From JAPPLB01 sp965218555 (lineage in GTDB: Bacteria > Acidobacteriota > Terriglobia > Bryobacterales > UBA6623), in NCBI GenBank assembly GCA_965218555.1, contig OZ244625.1:744001-808000 (forward strand): 64,000 nt of DNA, read 5' to 3'. The notes below the pieces were generated by a model that was given only the letters and a program-made list of their open reading frames with translations, did not search any database and was not told the DNA's origin. The translations under genes were made by a program, and so were the position numbers. Shown one piece after another: positions 52,442 to 59,571 of this stretch; position 1 is the first letter of the stretch, and every line of letters starts with the position of its first letter.

Positions 52442-53305
52442 ATGAAACCCACCGACTTCATCGACGATATGTACCTGCCCGACGATCTGGTTGCGCTCGT
52501 TCTGGTGTCCCAGAACGAAGAGAAGAAAACCCAGCAGAGAATCTGGAATGCCAGGAAAGCCGCTTCGCAAGAGGTTCAGAAGTGGCTCAAGTACTCCAAC
52601 ACGCACGGCTTCGATATCTACATCGGCATGAACCCCCTGCAGCCCGGATCGCGGACCCGCAGCAAGAAGGACATTCAGGAAGTCCGCCGCGTCTACCTCG
52701 ATCTCGACGAGGACGGACCCTCGAAACTCAAAGAAGCTCTCCAAGACGGTTTCAGCGGAAAGCTGCCGTCCGCTTCCTACATCATCAACACGTCTCCGGA
52801 CCGCTACCAGTTGATCTGGAATGTCAAGCCCGCTTCCTTCACCCCCAGCGAAGCCGAGTCGCTGATGCGCGGCCTCGCCACCCGCTACGGCGGCGACCGT
52901 TCCGTGACCGACGTTTCGCGCGTCCTGCGGCTGCCCGGATTCAAGCATCGCGGCAAAAATACCTGGATCACGATGAGTGCGACTTCGGCGCAAATGAGCG
53001 AGAAGAAAGATTGGCCGGATGCCCTCTTCGTGAAGCCGGACCGGGCACCCAGCGCCATGCGCAGTAACTCTTCTCCACACCGCTCTGGCGGAGATACCTC
53101 ACCCTCGGGTCACGATTGGGGCTGGACCAAAGACCAGCTTCGCGAAGGCGTTGCCCCCGATGAGCTGGAAATCCGACTCGCGCAAGCGCGCCCCGACAAG
53201 CGCGATCCCGCCGACTACGCCAAGCGCACGGTCGCCCGGGCGAAGGAATCCCTTGCGATGGAATCCCTTGCGAAGGAATCCCTTGCGATGGAAATGGAAC
53301 GATGA
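52442..53305 (+). CDS. RepB-like DNA primase
   Basis: 287 residues. It resembles the RepB-type primase domain of plasmid and phage proteins: the acidic RRVYLDLDEDG at about 82-92 would bind metal, SYIINTSPDRYQLIWNV is the family's nucleotide region, and DVSRVLRLPGFKHRGKNTW its C-terminal signature. It would prime replication or the transferred strand. The C-terminus carries three exact or near-exact 15-bp tandem repeats (53246-53290, unit GAATCCCTTGCGATG), coding ESLAM or ESLAK, a slippage-prone tail. It overlaps the next gene by four bases. Confidence 0.8.
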   Translation: MKPTDFIDDMYLPDDLVALVLVSQNEEKKTQQRIWNARKAASQEVQKWLKYSNTHGFDIYIGMNPLQPGSRTRSKKDIQEVRRVYLDLDEDGPSKLKEALQDGFSGKLPSASYIINTSPDRYQLIWNVKPASFTPSEAESLMRGLATRYGGDRSVTDVSRVLRLPGFKHRGKNTWITMSATSAQMSEKKDWPDALFVKPDRAPSAMRSNSSPHRSGGDTSPSGHDWGWTKDQLREGVAPDELEIRLAQARPDKRDPADYAKRTVARAKESLAMESLAKESLAMEMER

Positions 53306-54723
53306 AGCGCCTGCTCTCGCCCTTCACCTTGGGCTTCGTCCTGTTGGCCGAAGGCTGGGCCTCCCTCGGAACCGAAATCCTCGCCCTGCGCCGCTTGACG
53401 CCTTGGGCCGGTTCCTCGGTTGACGTTACCTCGATCCTGCTGGCCGTCTACCTCGCCGCGCTCGCCGCTGGCTACCGCCGTGGCGGCCGGCTGGCGCGGC
53501 TCTCCGATCCCCGTCCCCGCCTGGCGCTGCGCCTGGCCGCGGCGGCCGTATGGGCTGCGTTCTGGCTTTCCGAGCCCGGTGTGCTGTTGGCCTTCTCGCT
53601 GCCGGCCGCTCCGCTTTTCCAGACCTTCGCTTACTCGCTGGTAGGCATCGCTCCGGTCGGCTGGCTGCTGGCGGAGTGTGTCTTGCTGGCCCATGCCTGC
53701 GCTCCCCCCAGCGAGGCCTCGGAACGTGCAGGCGGAGTGTTCGCCCTGTCCACCGTCGGCAACGTCGCCGGCGCGCTGGCGGCCACCTTCTTGCTGATGC
53801 CCACGCTCGGGCTGGCGGCGGCCGTTTTCGCCGTCATCGCCGCGCCGGCTGTAGCCGCACTGCTTGTTTCACACCGCAACGTATCGGTTATCGCACTCAT
53901 CTTCGCCGCTTGCTGGCCGGGCATCGATCTTTGGATCGAGGCCACCCAATACGTCGCCCGCAACGCCTACGCCGACTACCGCATCATCGAGATCGACGAC
54001 AACGCCCGCATTCTCGCCGTCAACAACCAGTCAGCTTCACGTCACGATCCCCAGGGTCAGGGCTGGGACTACGCCGAGCTGTTGGAACGTACCCTGTGCG
54101 GCGCCGGCGAACAGCGTGTGCTGGTACTTGGATCGGCAGGAATGTCCATCGGACAGGGCGCGCCGTGCGAGCTCGATCTGACCTTCGTTGACATAGACCC
54201 CGCCCAGGAACAGATCGCCGCGCAGTTTCTCGAAGTCCCGCCACGCGCAGTCGGAAGGTTCGCCGGCGTAGACGCCCGCGCCTACCTGCGAGGCTCTGCC
54301 TCAGGCTGGCAAGCGATCGTGGTCGATGTATTCACCAATCCCCGCACCACGCCTCTTCACTTGCTCACCGCCGAGTTCTACCGCCTTGCCCGCACCAGAC
54401 TGGCAGACGGCGGCTCGATCTATGTCAATCAAACCACCTACCCGGGCGAAGAGCTCTACATCACCCGATCCGAGCGCACCTTGCGAAGCGTTTTCTCCCA
54501 ATGCACCGTGCGAGCCGCACAGCTCGATCCCACGGTTGACTGGCACGAAGAAGCATCCTTCGACCGCAATCTGCTCTTCCGCTGCATCAAGAATCCGCTC
54601 GACGGCGACCGCGTTATCTACTCCGACAGCGTCTCGAAAGCCGACCTCGACCGCTCTCTCCATTTGCATCGAAGCCGCGATCATCGAACAATGTTCAACA
54701 AAGGAGACAATACCCATGAGTAA
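53302..54723 (+). CDS. membrane-fused spermidine-synthase-like protein
   Basis: 473 residues. The first half has about six hydrophobic helices (FVLLAEGWASLGTEILALRR, FALSTVGNVAGALAATFLLM, FAVIAAPAVAALLVSHRN). The second half is a spermidine-synthase/SAM-methyltransferase-like fold: ILAVNNQSASRHDPQGQGWDYAE, VLVLGSAGMSIGQG, LTFVDIDPAQE, then WQAIVVDVFTNPRTTPLHLL. The nucleotide-binding loop is G-S-A-G-M-S-I-G, not the strict G-x-G-x-G. Such fusions occur in chromosomes but are unexpected in a transfer operon, coupled to a primase by a 4-bp overlap. Activity is unproven. Confidence 0.78.
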   Translation: MKRLLSPFTLGFVLLAEGWASLGTEILALRRLTPWAGSSVDVTSILLAVYLAALAAGYRRGGRLARLSDPRPRLALRLAAAAVWAAFWLSEPGVLLAFSLPAAPLFQTFAYSLVGIAPVGWLLAECVLLAHACAPPSEASERAGGVFALSTVGNVAGALAATFLLMPTLGLAAAVFAVIAAPAVAALLVSHRNVSVIALIFAACWPGIDLWIEATQYVARNAYADYRIIEIDDNARILAVNNQSASRHDPQGQGWDYAELLERTLCGAGEQRVLVLGSAGMSIGQGAPCELDLTFVDIDPAQEQIAAQFLEVPPRAVGRFAGVDARAYLRGSASGWQAIVVDVFTNPRTTPLHLLTAEFYRLARTRLADGGSIYVNQTTYPGEELYITRSERTLRSVFSQCTVRAAQLDPTVDWHEEASFDRNLLFRCIKNPLDGDRVIYSDSVSKADLDRSLHLHRSRDHRTMFNKGDNTHE

Positions 54724-54919
54724 GCCCCTTACCTACGAAGAACGCCCCGGACCGGACGGAGAACCCATGTCGTTTCCCGTCATTCCCCCCGACGCCACGC
54801 TTGAAGAGATCGAAGGGATCGTGCTCGCAGAGGGCTCGGCCATCATGACCGACGCACAACTGGCTGCGTTCGACAAGTACATGATCGAAGGAGTCACCCG
54901 CGATGGCCGAGCACGATGA
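54716..54919 (+). CDS. small acidic protein of unknown function
   Basis: 67 residues from ATG 54716, with AAGGAG about 8 bp upstream. It overlaps the preceding gene by 8 bp and the ankyrin-ArdC gene by 17 bp. It is acidic with a Pro-rich start (RPGPDGEPMSFPVIPPDATL). No family recognised. The overlaps and ribosome-binding site make it a probable gene. Confidence 0.55.
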   Translation: MSKPLTYEERPGPDGEPMSFPVIPPDATLEEIEGIVLAEGSAIMTDAQLAAFDKYMIEGVTRDGRAR

Positions 54920-57731
54920 CATAACCAACGCCCTCGACGACAACGGCTTTACCCCGCTGCACGAAGCAGCCGAAAGCAACTCGATCGAAGACCTGAAAGA
55001 GCTGCTTGCTGGCGGAGCAAACCCCAACGCGAAGGAGTCTCTCCTGAATCAGACTCCCTTGCACCGCGCCGCTATGGCTGGCTCGAAAGATGCAGCCGAA
55101 CGTCTGCTCGAAGCCGGAGCCGATCCCAACATCCGCGACATGGACGGCGACACCCCCCTTCACGCCACTCTCAAATCTCCCGAAAACGATCACAAGCAGC
55201 TTGCCGCCGTCAATTCCCTCATCGCGCATGGAGCGCGGCTCGATCTGCCCGATCGGCAATCAGGCCGAACTCCCCTGATGCTGGCCGCCGCACACGGCAA
55301 GGAAGAAGCCGCGTTCCGCTTGCTGGAGCAGAACGTCTACCCGAACTCTTGCGACAAGAACGGTTACATCGCCTTGCACCTGGCGGCGCAGCGATCACCC
55401 TCACTCACGCAAACCTTGCTGCAGAAGGGCGCCAGCCCTCACTACCGCTCGGAAACCAGCCGCACTCCGCTCCATGAAGCCGCTTCCTATGGCGCGACAA
55501 AATGCGCCGACCAGCTTCTCGATGCCGGCGCTGATCCCAACTGCCGCGAAAGACACGGACAAACCCCCTTGCACCTGGCGGCCTCCGCCAAGTCCCCCGT
55601 CACCGTGGAACGCTTGCTGCAGGCCGGCGCGGACCCCAACGCGAAGAACGCCATCGGCTGGACGCCGCTGCATTCCGCCGCCGCAGCCAACAACACGCAG
55701 ACCATCGACCTCTTGCTCAAAGCAGGAGCCGACTTGCGATCGCACGAGCCCGGAGCGGTTCAAACCCCTTTGGAATTGGCACGCAGCTACAGCAAGGCCG
55801 AGGCCGTGGGACACCTGGCCCGCGCCGAAATCGAACAAACTTCCCTTCACCTGGCTGCCTCCGCCAATTCACCCGAAGCGGAGAAACACTTGCCCGAAGC
55901 CGGCGCCGATCCCAACGAGCTCGACGCCAACCAACGGAATCCGCTGCATGAAGCCATCAATACCAACTCACCTGAAACGGTGAATCGCTTGCTCGAATCA
56001 GGAGCAAACCCCGACCATCCCGACAAGGAAGGCTTTACCCCCTTACACGCAGCGGCGCGGCTGCCTTTATCGAAGATTACCGAACGCTTGCTTGAAGCCA
56101 AAGCGAACTTTCGCGCCCGCACCCCGTCAGGCCATACGCCCCTTCATGAAGCCGCCTATTGCGGTTCAGCAGACTCAGCCAAGCTATTGCTTCAGGCTGG
56201 CGCAAGTCCCAAACTCGCCGATAAATACAAGCAAACCCCCCTGCACCTGGCCGCCGGCGCCAATTCGCCTCCTACGGTGGAGCGCTTGCTCGAAGCCGGA
56301 GCTAATCCCAATGCTCGCGACGAAGACGGCTGGACCCCGCTGCATTCCGCCGCCGCAGCCAACAACACGCAGACCATCGACCGCTTGCTCAAAGCGGGAG
56401 CTGACTTGCAATCTCACAAACGCGGATCTGTAGGAACCCCCTTGCAACTCGCTAAGCAGTACCAATCAACCGATGCCGTAGCACACCTGTCGCGTGCAAT
56501 AGGCGTCCGCAATACATCCGAACGCTCTCATTCACGTGTCGGACGATTAATCAACAAGTTTCGGCCACGTCAGAATGGTGTTCCCAACGAGAGCGCACAC
56601 GAAAAGAAGATGCAGCAAGACCACCAACAGCAACACCGAAAGGAAAAACCCATGCCGCAAGAACACTGGAGCAACAGCAAGAGCGCACGGCAGTTCACCG
56701 AACAGGTCGTCAATCGCGTCGTCAGCCAGGTTAAGAAAAGCACCGCCTCCTGGCAGAAAGGATTCGACAAGCCCAAGGGTGCAGACCATCAGCCCTTCAA
56801 TCCTGCAACCGGGAAGCACTTCAAGGGCCTCAACGCAGTCCAACTGAAATCCGTTGCTCAGGAAAAAGGCTACAACGATCCCCGCTGGATGAGCTTCCAG
56901 GCCGCCAACCGCGTCGGCGCGAAGATCAAGAAAGGCGAGAGAGGCACCCGCGTAGAGTACCTGCGCATACCTCCGAAAGCGCAATCTTCACAGGCAAAGG
57001 AAGCCCAGGGCAAGGACACGCCCAATGGCGCCGCTGCCGGCGACAAGCAGAAGGAGCAGCCCAATATCACCCATCGCACCTATGTCGTTTTCAACGCCGA
57101 GCAGATCGAACGGATGCCTGCCCTGGAAAAGCAGCTTGCCAAGGAACCACAGCAGCACGAAATCTGCGAACGCGCCGAGCGCATGATCCAGGACTCCGGC
57201 GTGAAGATCGAAGAACCTCCCAACGGACAGAACTTCTCCAACTACGACAAGAACCGCGACACCATCGTGATCCCCGAAATGGATAAGTTCAAATCCGCCC
57301 CAGCCTACTACAGCCAGGCCGTGAAGGAGATGGCGGGTCGCGCCGGCCACGAGCAGCAGAAGAACCGCCCCGAACCGCAGAGCGAAGCTCAGCAGTTCAC
57401 CGCCTCTTCACGCCACGAAATGCGCCGGGAAATGGCCTGCCAGACGATCAGCGCCAATCTGCATCTTCCCAAGGAACCCACCGGCGAACGCCACAAGGCT
57501 CAGTGGGCGGAAACCCTCCGCAACAACCCCAACGAGCTGCGCTACGCCGCACGCGACGCCGACCGCATGGCCGACAAGGTTCTGCAGCATGACCGGCCGC
57601 AGCAGCGCCAGCTCGCCGAGCCCGCCCGCGAAGCCGTCGCGGCCGCCGCAACACCCGAGCGCATGAGGGAAACTCAACAACAGCTTCAACAGCAACCGCA
57701 ACGCGAAATGGCTGACGCCATGAGCCGCTGA
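54903..57731 (+). CDS. ankyrin-repeat/ArdC-like fusion with degenerate zinc site
   Basis: 942 residues. Residues 1 to about 540 are ankyrin repeats (about 15; for example TPLHEAAESNSIEDLKELLA). A block of about 100 residues (about 220-315) is repeated at about 443-530, nearly identical at DNA level over about 80 bp. From Met584 the protein matches the neighbouring ArdC: NSKSARQFTEQVVNRVVSQV aligns with NSARQFAEKAAEKMIEQL, and RTYVVFNAEQIERMP with RTYTVFNAEQIEGMP. Where ArdC has HELGH this protein has KEMAG (808-812), so zinc catalysis is lost. An internal ATG (56652) with a GAAAGGAA upstream could yield the ArdC part alone. It is presumably delivered early to protect incoming DNA or target host factors. 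Confidence 0.88.
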   Translation: MAEHDDITNALDDNGFTPLHEAAESNSIEDLKELLAGGANPNAKESLLNQTPLHRAAMAGSKDAAERLLEAGADPNIRDMDGDTPLHATLKSPENDHKQLAAVNSLIAHGARLDLPDRQSGRTPLMLAAAHGKEEAAFRLLEQNVYPNSCDKNGYIALHLAAQRSPSLTQTLLQKGASPHYRSETSRTPLHEAASYGATKCADQLLDAGADPNCRERHGQTPLHLAASAKSPVTVERLLQAGADPNAKNAIGWTPLHSAAAANNTQTIDLLLKAGADLRSHEPGAVQTPLELARSYSKAEAVGHLARAEIEQTSLHLAASANSPEAEKHLPEAGADPNELDANQRNPLHEAINTNSPETVNRLLESGANPDHPDKEGFTPLHAAARLPLSKITERLLEAKANFRARTPSGHTPLHEAAYCGSADSAKLLLQAGASPKLADKYKQTPLHLAAGANSPPTVERLLEAGANPNARDEDGWTPLHSAAAANNTQTIDRLLKAGADLQSHKRGSVGTPLQLAKQYQSTDAVAHLSRAIGVRNTSERSHSRVGRLINKFRPRQNGVPNESAHEKKMQQDHQQQHRKEKPMPQEHWSNSKSARQFTEQVVNRVVSQVKKSTASWQKGFDKPKGADHQPFNPATGKHFKGLNAVQLKSVAQEKGYNDPRWMSFQAANRVGAKIKKGERGTRVEYLRIPPKAQSSQAKEAQGKDTPNGAAAGDKQKEQPNITHRTYVVFNAEQIERMPALEKQLAKEPQQHEICERAERMIQDSGVKIEEPPNGQNFSNYDKNRDTIVIPEMDKFKSAPAYYSQAVKEMAGRAGHEQQKNRPEPQSEAQQFTASSRHEMRREMACQTISANLHLPKEPTGERHKAQWAETLRNNPNELRYAARDADRMADKVLQHDRPQQRQLAEPAREAVAAAATPERMRETQQQLQQQPQREMADAMSR

Positions 57732-57857
57732 CTCTCATTCGAGATTCCTCATACCGCTTCCCCGCGCTAAGCGCGCGGTGTGGACGATCTTCCGAAGTGA
57801 CAGCCCGCTTCCTGAACTGGAATCGCTAACTCTTCTCGAATCGTGGTTGGGTTCTCC
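57732..57857. terminator. short intergenic with GC-rich hairpin
   Basis: After the ankyrin-ArdC stop, CCGCGC (57762-57767) pairs with GCGCGG (57773-57778) around a 5-nt loop. It may terminate or attenuate transcription before the ardC leader. There is no T tract, so the call is weak. Confidence 0.35.
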
Positions 57858-57888
57858 GCTTTCCGCCAGTTAAGGGTGAGCGGAAAGC
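57858..57888 (+). promoter_or_regulatory. 5' leader hairpin of ardC, copy 1
   Basis: GCTTTCCGC (57858-57866) and GCGGAAAGC (57880-57888) form a perfect 9-bp stem around a 13-nt loop, CAGTTAAGGGTGA. The start ATG is 38 nt further on, behind a GGAGGA site. The flanks are also shared with copy 2 (GGTTCTCC before, TCC after). Found before two genes of the element, this is likely a shared 5'UTR or operator element. Confidence 0.75.
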
Positions 57889-57926
57889 TCCACACCCAAC
57901 CACCCCGAAGGAGGATTTTACAAGCG

Positions 57927-58958
57927 ATGACCAAACGGAAGAAAGGCAACAGCGCACGGCAATTCGCGGAGAAGGCTGCGGAGAAGATGATCGAGCAACT
58001 CAAGAAGGGTGTTGCTCCCTGGCAGAAGGGATGGGACAAGCCCGAGGGCTCAGAGATTCCCCCGTACAATCCCGTCACCGGTACGCGCTACCGGGGACTC
58101 AACTCGTTCTTGCTGGCTTCAGAAGCCGGTGAGCGCGGATACTCCGATCCCCGCTGGACCACCTATCGCGGTGCGAAGAAAGTCAGCGCCCAGGTCCGCA
58201 AGGGTGAGAAGGGAGTGGGCGTGGAGTACTGGAAGTTCCCCAGCAAGGAGCAGGAGGACAGGGTGCGCGCCTCGATCCAGGCCGGCCAGGAACCCGAACA
58301 GCTCAGGATCATCCACCGCACCTACACCGTGTTCAACGCCGAGCAGATCGAGGGGATGCCCTCGCTCGAAAACGAGATCAAGAAAGTCAACTCGTGGGAA
58401 GCCAGCGAACGCGCCGAAGCCTTGTTGCAGGCATCCGGTGCAAGGATCGAACACCGTGGCGGCAACCGCGCCTTCTACCGCCGTTCACAGGACTTGATCG
58501 TGCTGCCGAAGCAGGAGCAGTTCCACTCACCCGAAGCCTACTACTCGACGGCGCTTCACGAGCTCGGCCACTGGACCGGACACGAAAGCCGGCTGGATCG
58601 AGCGGAGCTGATGAAAGGCGGATTCGGTTCCCCGGAGTACGCCAAGGAAGAGCTGCGGGCGGAAATGACTTCCATGACCGTCAACGGAATGTTGCGGCTG
58701 CCGCACGATCCCGACTCTCACGCATCCTATGCCGGTGCATGGATCAAAACCCTGGAGGACAACCCCAACGAGTTGCGCTACGCAGCCCGGGACGCCGGCA
58801 AAATGTCGGACTACATCCTTCAGTTTGACCGTTACCAGGAGCGCCAGGCCGAAGACAAGCCCCGCGAAGCGGGCCTTTCCTCATCGGTTTCCCGGCAACA
58901 AGTCGAACCACCCGGCAGCCTCAACAGCAACCGGAACAGGAGCCGGTTCCGGCCCTGA
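57927..58958 (+). CDS. ardC: ArdC-like anti-restriction protein with intact zinc motif
   Basis: 343 residues from ATG 57927 (AAGGAGGA about 10 bp upstream). N-terminal ArdC ssDNA-binding domain at 8-140 (PWQKGWDKPEG, YNPVTGTRYRGLNSFLLA, GYSDPRWTTYRGAKKVSAQV). C-terminal zincin-like domain with His211-Glu-Leu-Gly-His215 (ALHELGHWTGHESRLDR) and acidic residues about 30 downstream (KEELRAEM) as a third-ligand candidate. ArdC proteins of conjugative plasmids protect entering DNA from restriction. It stands directly after its inactive, ankyrin-fused paralogue and has the hairpin leader that is also found before the PP-loop gene. Confidence 0.92.
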   Translation: MTKRKKGNSARQFAEKAAEKMIEQLKKGVAPWQKGWDKPEGSEIPPYNPVTGTRYRGLNSFLLASEAGERGYSDPRWTTYRGAKKVSAQVRKGEKGVGVEYWKFPSKEQEDRVRASIQAGQEPEQLRIIHRTYTVFNAEQIEGMPSLENEIKKVNSWEASERAEALLQASGARIEHRGGNRAFYRRSQDLIVLPKQEQFHSPEAYYSTALHELGHWTGHESRLDRAELMKGGFGSPEYAKEELRAEMTSMTVNGMLRLPHDPDSHASYAGAWIKTLEDNPNELRYAARDAGKMSDYILQFDRYQERQAEDKPREAGLSSSVSRQQVEPPGSLNSNRNRSRFRP

Positions 58959-58973
58959 TTCGCTAAGTTTTTG

Positions 58974-59016
58974 ATGTTCCGTTAAAAAACCCTAACGGAA
59001 CATTCCAACGGAACAT
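58974..59016. promoter_or_regulatory. 11-bp inverted repeat plus third half-site
   Basis: ATGTTCCGTTA (58974-58984) and TAACGGAACAT (58993-59003) are perfect reverse complements across 8 nt. AACGGAACAT recurs at 59007-59016 in direct order. It is placed just after the ardC stop. It could be a repressor-binding operator, or a hairpin terminator since a run of A/T lies at the loop. Confidence 0.55.
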
Positions 59017-59102
59017 TGCGGACTTTCGTAACTTGCAGTTTCTCAAGCAGTTAAGCCAATTTCACTCACCCCTCCTGTGCGATGCGGGGAGGGGTTCGTG
59101 TG

Positions 59103-59183
59103 CGTGTAGCGACCCCCCCCTTTGCCATTTGCTATGGCACGGTCCTCTTGCCTGCGGCCCGAGGTTCGGGGGGTCGCTACACG
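59103..59183. repeat. 16-bp perfect inverted repeat with nested hairpin
   Basis: CGTGTAGCGACCCCCC (59103-59118) and GGGGGGTCGCTACACG (59168-59183) are exact reverse complements across 49 nt. Inside lies TGCCAT (59123-59128) with ATGGCA (59134-59139). Perfect long symmetry of this size near a transfer operon is typical of oriT or of site-specific recombination sites. No known nic consensus was recognised. Confidence 0.6.
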
Positions 59184-59511
59184 CTTGATCGATCCCTGCG
59201 GGAAGGCCGCAGCGCTTTGCGCTGAAAAATCGGCTCTTTCGAGCCTGCGTCGCTTGCTGCGCTGAAACCCTTTCGACACCCCGCTGAACGAACCCCTTCG
59301 CGTTCACTTTTCAGCACTTTTCAGCTTTTCGAGTCAGCGCGATTCAGCGCAGACCGCTCGAATCCTACTGAATACAGCCCTTTTCAGCCGGATTCTGCCC
59401 GCCGCGCCCTTTTGGCGTGCGGATCCGGCGATACCTTCTCCCCGGCCCGCTGATTACTTCCACTTCATTCACTGCCTCCGATTCCCAGCCGTTCTCTCGT
59501 CAGGGTTCTCC

Positions 59512-59542
59512 GCTTTCCGCCAGGTACGGGCGAGCGGAAAGC
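59512..59542 (+). promoter_or_regulatory. 5' leader hairpin of the PP-loop gene, copy 2
   Basis: GCTTTCCGC (59512-59520) and GCGGAAAGC (59534-59542) form the same 9-bp stem as at 57858, with loop CAGGTACGGGCGA differing from copy 1 at three of 13 positions. It is preceded by GGTTCTCC as in copy 1. An AGGAGGA site and the ATG follow 29 nt after the stem. The conserved stem with a changed loop indicates selection on structure or on the arms. Confidence 0.75.
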
Positions 59543-59571
59543 TCCTAACCCACATCGGCAGGAGGACTTCA

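Larger units (their letters stand above)
58959..59511. other. control/oriT-candidate region between ardC and the PP-loop gene
   Basis: About 550 bp without a gene; the full gap to the PP-loop start is 613 bp and also holds the separate leader hairpin at 59512-59542. In order: an 11-bp perfect inverted repeat with a third direct half-site (58974-59016), a 16-bp perfect inverted repeat enclosing a smaller one (59103-59183), and eight GCTGA/TCAGC motifs at 59221-59390, three in one orientation and five in the other. Such stacked symmetry between a conjugation protein and the T4SS genes suggests an oriT, a replication site or an operator. Confidence 0.55.
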
